64,000 nt of DNA from positions 1 through 64,000 of the forward strand of contig JBCCGR010000001.1 in assembly GCA_039029195.1 (NCBI GenBank), written 5' to 3'. The notes below the pieces were generated by a model. It did not search any database. It worked only from the letters and a program-made list of their open reading frames with translations, and was not told the origin of the DNA. The DNA is from JBCCGR01 sp039029195. Lineage in GTDB: Bacteria; Pseudomonadota; Alphaproteobacteria; Rhizobiales; Rhizobiaceae. How positions within the stretch are numbered: position 1 is the stretch's first letter; each line of letters opens with the position of its first letter. A program made the position numbers and the translations under genes. Positions 1 to 7,265 of the stretch are shown here, in pieces.

Positions 1-70
1 TATAGGGCAGCGGACTTACGGCCTCCAGCTCCGACGAACAGCCCGTTACTCTGCCGCCCGAACCCCGTCC

Positions 71-141
71 CTTGCGCGAATGATGACGGTCGGCCCATCA
101 CCCCGGTTCCTCACACGAGACACCGCAAAACTAGCATGAGG
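71..141. repeat. Direct repeat, copy 1 (upstream of nothing recognisable)
   Basis: About 71 bp that recur at 1484-1554 in the same orientation with roughly nine mismatches by eye. Both copies share the cores AATGATGACGGTCGG and CGGTTCCTCACACGAGAC. The two copies bracket the DUF2855 gene at 244-1314. Sequence outside this core aligns poorly. I do not recognise the element; it could be a decayed duplication or the edge of a small mobile unit. Nothing else is seen in bases 1-243. Confidence 0.7.
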
Positions 142-243
142 TAAAAGAGCGGGGATACGAAAGCTGAGCTCTGCTGTCTGAGCATTCCACCGGTGTCATC
201 ATTGTTCGGACTGATCGGAAGTTAAAAAAAGGAACCAAGCCGG

Positions 244-1314
244 TTACATCTTCACAATCAGACCAGTTTCGGGCGGCATGCGGCCTTCGCACACGTCCTC
301 ATAGACTTCTGCCAAGCCCAAAAGCCCATCCAGATGCCGAACATCCAGCCAGCTTGCGGTTTTCACCGCAGTGTCTTCCATAAAGGCGCCTGAGCGCTTG
401 GCAAATCCATCTGGTCCCCAGTCCTGATAACGCTTCTGAATATGACCAGGCGCAAAGAAGAACTCACAACGATCGAGGATGTAGCCATCGCGTGTTCGCG
501 GCACGCCCCAATGGGTGATGCCGACATTCAGGGTCTTTTTCATGTTGTCGCCGAGACCGCTGTGGAGCCGTCCCAGGACCTGGGAATTGCCGGACATGTC
601 GATGATCAGCGTCGGTTTGTCCTCGGGCGCTTCATCATAGGTCATGACCTCATCATAGAGCTTCAAGGCGCGTACGGAGGCCGCATTCCCAGGCGATGTG
701 ACGCCAATTGATTTCGGCGCATCACCATCGCCAGCAAGAGCATAGGCCAGCCCAAGCGAGGTTTTGGACGAGGCAGACATGACCAGAACCTGCTCGGCTC
801 CATACCAGTCATTGTCTTTTGCCGAATCCCATAAACAGAAGGAGGTGATGAACAACGGCCACAACAGGCAGCGCAGATCGTCATTTTTAGGATTGTACTG
901 AGGGTCTGCCGCAACGCGGGTGAGGGTGTTGTAAACCGGTGGAAGATCAGCGCGATGTTCGGACGTGTCGGTCACCCGACTGTCCGAAATCTTGCCTGCC
1001 TTGATTTTTAGATATTCAGCAGGAGGAAGGTAACCATAGAGGCGCTCACCCATCGGCAGGGCGTCACCGGCAATGACCTCCGCGAAGCCCCACACCGGTA
1101 AAACACCCCAGGTTTCATCTCCACCGGCAGGCGGAAAGAAACGCCAATATCCGATTTGGTCTCCTGCCACCCCGTAAGTCACGTTGTTGGCGGTAAATGC
1201 GAAGAGATCAACCTTCAGCAACACCTCATCCGGATCCAGCGGTGTGTCGGCCCCAGCACCATCAACAATACGATGCGCAGTTAGCGCCTTCCGCTGGACT
1301 TGAAATTCACTCAT
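244..1314 (-). CDS. DUF2855 family protein
   Basis: A 356-residue soluble protein that I recognise as DUF2855, a family distantly related to medium-chain dehydrogenase/reductases but of unknown reaction. A hydrophobic patch followed by a Ser-rich stretch near residues 175-190 (LVMSASSKTSLGLAYAL) lies where a nucleotide-binding turn would sit in that fold. There are no zinc-ligand cysteines of the alcohol-dehydrogenase type. It starts at an ATG on the minus strand and stands alone, flanked by copies of a ~71 bp direct repeat, with no operon partner. The repeat suggests local duplication or insertion. The family call is fairly secure; the function is unknown. Confidence 0.75.
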   Translation of the reverse strand: MSEFQVQRKALTAHRIVDGAGADTPLDPDEVLLKVDLFAFTANNVTYGVAGDQIGYWRFFPPAGGDETWGVLPVWGFAEVIAGDALPMGERLYGYLPPAEYLKIKAGKISDSRVTDTSEHRADLPPVYNTLTRVAADPQYNPKNDDLRCLLWPLFITSFCLWDSAKDNDWYGAEQVLVMSASSKTSLGLAYALAGDGDAPKSIGVTSPGNAASVRALKLYDEVMTYDEAPEDKPTLIIDMSGNSQVLGRLHSGLGDNMKKTLNVGITHWGVPRTRDGYILDRCEFFFAPGHIQKRYQDWGPDGFAKRSGAFMEDTAVKTASWLDVRHLDGLLGLAEVYEDVCEGRMPPETGLIVKM

Positions 1315-1719
1315 GCAACGTCACTCCATCAGGATCGCATTCCCTGCTCCGTCACATTTATAGTCCGGGCATCTGGGCAAAGTGAACCAGCAACATCCAC
1401 CAGCGTTGCGATTTCACGGAATGGGCTCCCGGTGTGACGTTTTCGCGTGCCGCTCAAACGGCCCAAACGCGACAACGGAGTGGCTTGTGCGAATGATGAC
1501 GGTCGGTCCATCAACCCGGTTCCTCACACGAGACGTCGCAAAATGAGCACGGGGCTACAGTACGCGGATAAGAATTGATCGGGATAGAGTGACAGGGCGC
1601 TGTAGGGCGTAGCGGATCAGTTTACAAATTGAGTCCGACCGTCTCTCGCAGTGCCGAAATTGGGTAAACATGCGGCCCACTCTTTTTTCGAAAGATCAAA
1701 TTGGGCTTCGAATTCCAGC
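1315..1719. other. 405 bp intergenic stretch holding repeat copy 2
   Basis: Between the DUF2855 start and the end of the Rrf2 gene. The only structure I see is the second copy of the ~71 bp direct repeat at 1484-1554. A short reading frame through it on the minus strand has no recognisable similarity and no ribosome-binding site. Confidence 0.5.
1484..1554. repeat. Direct repeat, copy 2
   Basis: Partner of the repeat at 71-141: same orientation, about 62 of 71 positions identical by eye, strongest through AATGATGACGGTCGG and CGGTTCCTCACACGAGAC. Confidence 0.7.
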
Positions 1720-2130
1720 CTATTTTCTCAGGTGCAGAACATCTAAAATTGTGGTGTTCGCCAGACGTTCCACAAGGCTGTTTTCGATGTCATTCAAAAT
1801 GGTTGATACATGGCTTTGCAGGGCGTGCTCCACAGAGCACGGTGGTGGGACTCCACTATCATCGGATGCAATGAAACTCTCTTCCAATGCAACATAGATA
1901 TCAGCCAGAGTGATCTCGTTGGGCGCGCGCGCCAATCGCCACCCCTTTGCATGACCCTTTTCAGATTCAAGCAAATTGGCTTGACGCAACTTTCCCAAAA
2001 CACGCCGAACCACAACAGGATTGGTGCCCGCATGCGCAGCAATATCGGCCGAAGTCTGCCAGTGTTCTGGCGCTGACGCCATGTGACTCAGAGTGTGTAG
2101 AGCGAGAGACAGGCGACTGTTTCGCTTCAT
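1720..2130 (-). CDS. Rrf2 family transcriptional regulator
   Basis: A 136-residue regulator with an N-terminal winged helix (residues 1-70, including TNPVVVRRVLGKLRQANLL) and the family hallmark of a basic wing (KGHAKGWRLAR) followed by ITLADIYVALEE. Iron-sulfur Rrf2 proteins (IscR, NsrR, RirA) carry three clustered cysteines; this one has only one, in PPCSVEHAL near residue 98, so it probably does not bind a cluster and is closer to the YwnA/CymR-like branch. It is divergent from the DUF1826-adh-folE2 genes, with a large inverted repeat between them at 2165-2203, so it is the obvious candidate regulator of that operon and of itself. The signal it senses is unknown. Confidence 0.85.
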   Translation of the reverse strand: MKRNSRLSLALHTLSHMASAPEHWQTSADIAAHAGTNPVVVRRVLGKLRQANLLESEKGHAKGWRLARAPNEITLADIYVALEESFIASDDSGVPPPCSVEHALQSHVSTILNDIENSLVERLANTTILDVLHLRK

Positions 2131-2164
2131 AGAATTTGGCTCACAAAGTGCACATCACGTAACA

Positions 2165-2203
2165 ATGTAAGTTGCGCTTGTTTTGCAACTGTGCGAGTTA
2201 CAT
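2165..2203. promoter_or_regulatory. Inverted-repeat operator candidate between Rrf2 gene and DUF1826 operon
   Basis: The half-sites ATGTAAGTTGCGC (2165-2177) and GTGCGAGTTACAT (2191-2203) are inverted copies with three mismatches, separated by 13 bp. An inner repeat AGTTGC...GCAACT is nested inside. It lies in the only divergent intergenic region of the cluster. It could bind the adjacent Rrf2 protein or a Fur/Zur-type regulator; the sequence alone does not decide. Confidence 0.5.
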
Positions 2204-2294
2204 GAGCATCTCTATCGTGTGGATGCACATAATGTCTGACTCTCGACTGTCTGTCACGGTTCTTTCCGGCTTGATGCGCAATTGGTAGAGCAGC

Positions 2295-2948
2295 ATGAGC
2301 GCAACTGAAAGATCAGCGAAAACGTTTCTCGAAGGCGTTGAGTTGTTTGACACTCCGGAAGGCTTATCCTCAATCCATCGCACCGAATGCGCAGCGGCAA
2401 TCTGGCAGCGTCATCCCCAACAAAGGTTTCAGTCATGGATCGATTCAGTCGATCCGGGTCGACTGCCGAAGGCACGGGTCATCGTGCATGCTGGCAACGT
2501 TCATCAGGTGGTGTCCGAAGTCTGCGAAGTTTGCGGCACGCCAGATTGCGACGAAAGGGCGATGCTGGTCGATGATGTTGCAGCGCTGGCCAATATCTTT
2601 TCGCAAGTGATGAACTCTTCCTATCTGACAATGCAGTTCGATGTTGCAACGCGAAATGCCTCACGACAGTTCCATACCGATGAAGTTATGGCCCGTCTTG
2701 TGTGCACGTATCGTGGGACTGGCACGCAGTTCGGCACCCCGCATTTTGGATCAGAGCCGTATGAGGTTTTTACGGTGCCGACCGGCTCACCCATGCTGCT
2801 GCGAGGCAAGCTCTGGCCGGATATTTCCGGTTCAGGTCTGACCCACCGCTCCCCACCAGTTGAAGGAACAGGCGAGACGCGACTGTCGCTTGTTCTCGAT
2901 CCAGCGATGGACCCGACCGGACCTGCAACCCAAGGCACTTTGCACTAG
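2295..2948 (+). CDS. DUF1826 protein, oxygenase-like
   Basis: A 217-residue protein of the DUF1826 family. Two features stand out. First, a cysteine cluster C77-x2-C80-x4-C85 that could bind metal. Second, F-H127-T-D129 followed by H184-R-S-P-P and R196-L-S-L-V-L, the spacing and flavour of the HxD...H...R set of 2-oxoglutarate/Fe(II) oxygenases. That reading is my inference; the family is officially of unknown function. It is the first gene of a same-strand run with a class III alcohol dehydrogenase (26 bp gap) and folE2. The ribosome-binding site before ATG 2295 is weak. The company of folE2 points to metal limitation, probably zinc. Confidence 0.8.
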   Translation: MSATERSAKTFLEGVELFDTPEGLSSIHRTECAAAIWQRHPQQRFQSWIDSVDPGRLPKARVIVHAGNVHQVVSEVCEVCGTPDCDERAMLVDDVAALANIFSQVMNSSYLTMQFDVATRNASRQFHTDEVMARLVCTYRGTGTQFGTPHFGSEPYEVFTVPTGSPMLLRGKLWPDISGSGLTHRSPPVEGTGETRLSLVLDPAMDPTGPATQGTLH

Positions 2949-2973
2949 CTGATACAATAGAGGGAGAACACAC

Positions 2974-4137
2974 ATGAAAACACGTGCAGCGATCGCATGG
3001 GAACCGAACCGACCACTTGAGATTGAAGAGATTGATCTCGAAGGCCCGAAAGAAGGCGAAGTCCTCGTTCGGATTGTCACAACCAGCCTCTGCCACACCG
3101 ACGTGTTCACCTTGTCGGGCGAAGACCCTGAGGGACTGTTTCCCTGCATTTTGGGTCACGAAGGCTGCGGTGTGGTGGAGGAAGTTGGCAAGGGTGTCAC
3201 ATCCGTCGCCCCCGGCGACCATGTCATTCCACTTTATGTCCCGGAAGACCCGGATTGTCCGTACATCAAGTCTGGTAAAACCAACCTGTGTCAGACCATT
3301 CGCCAGACGCAAGGCGCCGGGCTCATGCCTGACGGCACATCCCGCTTCTCCTACAAAGGCAAACAAATCCTTCACTACATGGGGACCAGCACTTTCAGCG
3401 AATATACGGTTTTGCCGGAAATTTCCGTTGCCAAGATTGCAAAAGAGGCACCGCTTTCAAAGGCCTCCGTCATGGGTTGCGCAGTACCAACAGGTATGGG
3501 CGCTGTGCGTAACACCGCAAAGGTGGAAGCGGGTGCAACAGTTGCCGTCTTCGGCCTGGGTGCCGTTGGGATGGCCGTTATTCAGGGTGCCGTCATGAAC
3601 GGAGCCTCCCGGATCATCGGCATCGATATCAATCCTTCCAAATTCCAGTTGGCAAAGGCGCTCGGCGCAACGGAGTGCATCAATCCCAAAGACCACGCCG
3701 AGCCAATCCAAAACGTGTTGATCGACATGACGGGAGGAGGATTGGATTACACGTTTGAAGCGGTTGGCAATGTCGACCTGATGCGTGCTGCGCTGGAAGC
3801 CTGCCACAAGGGCTGGGGCGAATGTACCGTTATCGGTGTTGCGGGTGCCGGTCAGGAAATCTCAACAAGGCCGTTCCAACTGGTCACCGGTCGTGTTTGG
3901 CGCGGCACGGCCTTTGGTGGCGTTCGGGGCCGTAGTGAATTGCCGGGAATGGTTGACGAATGGATGCGCGGAGATTTCAGCGTGGACCCATACATCACCC
4001 ATCACATGACCCACAATCAGATCAACACCGCGTTTGATCTCCTCAAAGCAGGTGAATCCATACGATCTGTCGTGCACTTCCAACCGGGTGACACCATGAC
4101 CGTAAACTCTCTGCCTGGGACAATCGTCCCCGAATAG
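2974..4137 (+). CDS. Class III alcohol dehydrogenase-like protein lacking half the structural zinc site
   Basis: A 387-residue medium-chain dehydrogenase closest to S-(hydroxymethyl)glutathione dehydrogenase / S-nitrosoglutathione reductase. Catalytic zinc ligands are intact (C40 in SLCHTD, H62-E63 in LGHEGCG, C169 in MGCAVPTG), as is the NAD site GLGAVG at 194-199. The structural zinc loop, normally four cysteines (C-x2-C-x2-C-x7-C), here reads D92, C95, I98, C106: two of four ligands are gone. A good ribosome-binding site (AGGGAG) precedes ATG 2974. It sits between DUF1826 and zinc-independent folE2, so I infer a zinc-economical paralogue expressed when zinc is scarce. Family certain; substrate inferred from similarity only. 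Confidence 0.88.
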   Translation: MKTRAAIAWEPNRPLEIEEIDLEGPKEGEVLVRIVTTSLCHTDVFTLSGEDPEGLFPCILGHEGCGVVEEVGKGVTSVAPGDHVIPLYVPEDPDCPYIKSGKTNLCQTIRQTQGAGLMPDGTSRFSYKGKQILHYMGTSTFSEYTVLPEISVAKIAKEAPLSKASVMGCAVPTGMGAVRNTAKVEAGATVAVFGLGAVGMAVIQGAVMNGASRIIGIDINPSKFQLAKALGATECINPKDHAEPIQNVLIDMTGGGLDYTFEAVGNVDLMRAALEACHKGWGECTVIGVAGAGQEISTRPFQLVTGRVWRGTAFGGVRGRSELPGMVDEWMRGDFSVDPYITHHMTHNQINTAFDLLKAGESIRSVVHFQPGDTMTVNSLPGTIVPE

Positions 4138-4149
4138 TTTTGCTTTGCC

Positions 4150-4191
4150 GCTGACCCGCTTGCCTTTGAAACTGGGTGACGGCGGGTCAGC
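4150..4191 (+). promoter_or_regulatory. Intercistronic stem-loop between adh and folE2
   Basis: GCTGACCCGC (4150-4159) pairs perfectly with GCGGGTCAGC (4182-4191) around a 22-nt loop, 12 bp after the dehydrogenase stop and 19 bp before the folE2 start. There is no long T-run, so it looks more like a processing or partial-termination element that sets the ratio of the two products than a full terminator. Confidence 0.5.
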
Positions 4192-4209
4192 AAGTTTGGT
4201 GAGTTCTTC

Positions 4210-5121
4210 ATGAATATGATTCTGCCGGATGTATCCCAATCCGAAACCGCACCCTATCTGACCCCTCTAGACTGGGTCGGTATGCAGAATATCGATCTGC
4301 CTTTGACCATTTTGGAACAAGGCCGTCAAAGGGAGGTTCATGCGCGGGCAGGTTTGATGGTCAATCTCCCGGTCCCGCAGATCAAAGGCATTCATATGTC
4401 CCGGCTGTACCGATTGTTGGATGATGGCTTGGGATCTGGCAAGCCTTTGACCACTCAAGCGATTCTGAAACTTCTGAAAGGGATGATTGAATCCCATGAA
4501 GATTGTGGCAGCACCAACGCCTGTATTGAGATAGCGTTTGATTTGTTGCTTCGGCGACCAGCGCTGGTCTCCGATGGACTAGGTGGCTGGCGGGCCTACC
4601 CGATCAAATTGGCTGCATCACTTTTGGATCGCCAATGCAGCGTAACTGCTGAGGTCGTGGTGCTTTATTCTTCCACATGTCCGTGCTCTGCCGCCTTGTC
4701 AAGGCAACTGATTCAACAGGGTTTTCTTGAGGAATTTGCGGACAAGAACTCCATCGATGCAGTCGAGGTCGCCGCTTGGCTGAATGACAATGCCACATTG
4801 GCAACACCTCACAGTCAACGCAGTGAAGCTAAAATATCTGTCTCCCTCAACGATGTGGTGGATGAAGAGCTGGGCTTAGCTTCATTGATCGATTGCATCG
4901 AAAATGCGGTGGCAACGCCAGTGCAAACCGCAGTCAAGCGTTTGGATGAACAAGAATTCGCCCGACTGAATGGGAAAAATCTCATGTTTGTTGAGGATGC
5001 TGCGCGCCGAATTGGTTCCGCTCTTGCAGCCTATGACAATTCAAAAATCTCTGTAAGACATCTGGAGAGTTTGCATCCACATGATGCCGTCGTTTCAACA
5101 ACGCAGGTCAAAACCAACTAG
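4210..5121 (+). CDS. folE2: GTP cyclohydrolase FolE2 (type IB)
   Basis: A 303-residue protein of the GTP cyclohydrolase IB family, which makes 7,8-dihydroneopterin triphosphate from GTP for folate (and queuosine) synthesis. Family hallmarks are KGIHMSRLYRLL (59-70), the active-site STCPCSAALSRQ (155-166) with C157, and HSQRSEAKISV about 200 residues in. Unlike FolE, the IB enzyme does not depend on zinc and is typically induced by zinc starvation through Zur in bacteria that carry both. Here it is the third gene after DUF1826 and the modified alcohol dehydrogenase. Start ATG 4210 is supported by the spacing and N-terminal alignment. Confidence 0.95.
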   Translation: MNMILPDVSQSETAPYLTPLDWVGMQNIDLPLTILEQGRQREVHARAGLMVNLPVPQIKGIHMSRLYRLLDDGLGSGKPLTTQAILKLLKGMIESHEDCGSTNACIEIAFDLLLRRPALVSDGLGGWRAYPIKLAASLLDRQCSVTAEVVVLYSSTCPCSAALSRQLIQQGFLEEFADKNSIDAVEVAAWLNDNATLATPHSQRSEAKISVSLNDVVDEELGLASLIDCIENAVATPVQTAVKRLDEQEFARLNGKNLMFVEDAARRIGSALAAYDNSKISVRHLESLHPHDAVVSTTQVKTN

Positions 5122-5131
5122 CAAGTTTCTA

Positions 5132-5163
5132 CCGAGGTCATCCTAAAGGTAGAGACCTCTTTG
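5132..5163 (+). terminator. Possible terminator after folE2
   Basis: GAGGTC and GACCTC form an inverted repeat about 14 nt apart just after the folE2 stop and are followed by TTT; an alternative pairing CTACC/GGTAG overlaps it. The stem is short and the T-run weak, so confidence is low. It lies in the gap between convergent folE2 and tadC. Confidence 0.3.
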
Positions 5164-5267
5164 GTCAGCTGACGTCACACGGTCAACTCAAGACGAGCAA
5201 TGTCATTCACCTGCGACACGACCCCAGTCTAAATTTCCCAGTCCCCGCGCACAGATCGCGCAAAAGA

Positions 5268-6251
5268 CTATCCACGCATGGCCTGCATAACGGCTGGGCT
5301 CATGATCACCGCAAAAAGCACGGGAAGAAAGAACACGATCATTGGCACCGTCAGTTTCGGCGGCAGGGCGGCGGCTTTCTTTTCCGCCATCATCATGCGC
5401 TGGTCTCGATTTTCCTGTGACAGCACGCGAAGCGAGGTGCCAAGCGGCGTACCATAGCGCTCCGCCTGAATCAGTGTGGTTACCACATCCTTCACACCAG
5501 ATAGTCCGGTACGTTCAGCCAGATTTTCATAGGCCTGACGGCGGTCAGCCAGATAGGAAAGTTCAGCCGTGGTCAGCACAAGCTCTTCAGCCAAAGCCAC
5601 CGATTGGATGCCGATTTCTTCCGACACCCGGCGGAAAGCGGCCTCAATGGTCATGCCGGATTCCACACAGATCAGCGTGAGGTCAAGCGCATCCGGCCAG
5701 GCCCGGCCAACATCCTGTTGGCGTTGCTTCACCTTGTTTTTCAGAAACAGAATGGGCGCATAAAAACCGCCATAGGCCGCAATCAGCGAGAAGAACAGCT
5801 TCATCACGGTGCTGCGTTCTTCTTGCGAAACCACAAACAGATAGAAAGCGGCACCAGCGAAGAAAATGAAGGGCAGCACAAAGCGCGCAAACAGAAAGAT
5901 GAACAGCGGCGCCTGTCCACGCAATCCAGCAATGGTGAGCTGCTTGGTGGTTGATTCATCGGCGAGCAGATTGCGCAGGTTGAGCTTGTTCACCAGGTTT
6001 TTGACGATTGCCGCCGGTTCCTGCTTAACAGCTTTTGTTTTCTTGTTGTTTTTCTCCGCCGCAAGACGTGCCCGTTCCCGTGCGCGGATCTGGTCCCGTT
6101 CCAGCGCCACGGTTTTCATCCGCGCACCCAGCTGGTCACCCTGCATCATGGGCATGGCAACCGTCAGGATGGTTGCGAACACCGCCACGGCAGTCACGAT
6201 GCCGAACAGAATCGTGGGATTTGTGAACGTGCTGTAGAAAAGATCAAGCAT
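5268..6251 (-). CDS. tadC: Tad pilus inner-membrane platform protein TadC
   Basis: A 327-residue type II secretion system F family protein. Membrane segments are near residues 12-34, 120-165 and at the C-terminus (VPMIVFFLPVLFAVIMSPAV). The cytoplasmic loop carries the GspF/TadC signature around DALDLTLICVESGMTIEAAF and ERYGTPLGTSLRVLSQE. With TadB it forms the platform on which the CpaF ATPase assembles or retracts the Flp pilus. It is the last gene of the minus-strand cpa run, 15 bp after tadB. No tadD follows, unlike many rhizobial loci. Confidence 0.93.
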   Translation of the reverse strand: MLDLFYSTFTNPTILFGIVTAVAVFATILTVAMPMMQGDQLGARMKTVALERDQIRARERARLAAEKNNKKTKAVKQEPAAIVKNLVNKLNLRNLLADESTTKQLTIAGLRGQAPLFIFLFARFVLPFIFFAGAAFYLFVVSQEERSTVMKLFFSLIAAYGGFYAPILFLKNKVKQRQQDVGRAWPDALDLTLICVESGMTIEAAFRRVSEEIGIQSVALAEELVLTTAELSYLADRRQAYENLAERTGLSGVKDVVTTLIQAERYGTPLGTSLRVLSQENRDQRMMMAEKKAAALPPKLTVPMIVFFLPVLFAVIMSPAVMQAMRG

Positions 6252-6266
6252 CAGGTCGTGATCCGC

Positions 6267-7262
6267 CTAGAAGTCGAAGTTGATCATGGATTTCATGACA
6301 AAGATGCCAACACCCATCCACACGGCGCAGGCCCCGAGAATCAGGTGGCCCGTCTCATCAAAGAAAAGCAGCGAGATATAGTCCGGGCTGGTGATGTAGA
6401 CGAGACCGGCAACGACAATCGGCAGTGCGCCAATGATAACGCCGGATGCCTTTGCTTCCGTCGACATGGCGATGATCTTGTCCTTCATCTTGCGGCGTTC
6501 ACGCAAGACGCGGGACAGGTTGCCGAGCGCTTCGGAGAGGTTACCACCGGCCTGAGACTGGATCGAAATCACGATGGAAAAGAAGTTGGTTTCCGACGTG
6601 GGAACAGATTTGTAGAGCCGCTCAACCGCTTCAGGAATGGTCAGGCCAAGCTGCTGGGCCTCAACGATGCGCTGAAACTCACCACGCACGGGCTCCTTGG
6701 CTTCACCCGCAATGATGCGAATACAGTCGTTGAGTGGAAGTCCGGCCTTGATGCCGCGCACAATCACGTCAACCGAGTTCGGAAACTCTTCGATGAATTT
6801 CAACTCACGCCGCTTGCGCAGGAAGCCAAGCAGCCACATCGGGAACCCGGCACCCATGAACAATGCCATGCCGCCCACCGCGTAGATCGGAAAACCGCCA
6901 ATCAAACAACCAAGCGCCACCAGCACGCCCAGAACCGCGCCGCCAATGTAAAACTGGCTTGGTGTGATGCTCAGCCCGGCCTGCTGAAGCTTGACGGCCA
7001 GGGGTGGATTTTTGGAGTCTTTTCCGGACTGGATCTCCGCGTTTTTGAGCGTGTCCTCGATGCTTTTGCGCCGTTGCGCAGCATCGTTCTTGCCGCCACC
7101 GCCGCCTTTTGCCGAAGCACGGGTCGATCGAATGCTTTTGACGCGTTTGGAAGTTTTCTGCTCGCTCGCAATGCGGTTGTACAAAAGACCGTAGCCGATC
7201 CCACCGGCAGCAAGCGCTGCCAGTCCGATGAATGCAAGCAGGGTCAGATCAAGTCCAAACAT
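6267..7262 (-). CDS. tadB: Tad pilus inner-membrane platform protein TadB
   Basis: A 331-residue GspF-like protein and partner of TadC. An N-terminal membrane helix (residues 4-26) leads to a Gly/Lys-rich charged linker (about 45-85, including GGGGGK), a pair of helices around 105-150, and the conserved cytoplasmic motif FPNSVDVIVRGIKAGLPLND, with QAGGNLSEALGNLSRVLRER further on. Two more helices close the protein. The gap to cpaF upstream is 3 bp, so translation is probably coupled. Confidence 0.93.
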   Translation of the reverse strand: MFGLDLTLLAFIGLAALAAGGIGYGLLYNRIASEQKTSKRVKSIRSTRASAKGGGGGKNDAAQRRKSIEDTLKNAEIQSGKDSKNPPLAVKLQQAGLSITPSQFYIGGAVLGVLVALGCLIGGFPIYAVGGMALFMGAGFPMWLLGFLRKRRELKFIEEFPNSVDVIVRGIKAGLPLNDCIRIIAGEAKEPVRGEFQRIVEAQQLGLTIPEAVERLYKSVPTSETNFFSIVISIQSQAGGNLSEALGNLSRVLRERRKMKDKIIAMSTEAKASGVIIGALPIVVAGLVYITSPDYISLLFFDETGHLILGACAVWMGVGIFVMKSMINFDF

Positions 7263-7265
7263 GGT

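Noticed and set aside
1329..1514. Minus-strand frame through the second direct repeat
   Set aside because: No ribosome-binding site, no family resemblance, and it depends on the repeat sequence alone.
2974..4137. Calling the dehydrogenase simply frmA/adhC of formaldehyde detoxification
   Set aside because: No frmR, S-formylglutathione hydrolase or gfa gene is adjacent, and the altered zinc loop and folE2 context point to a specialised paralogue.
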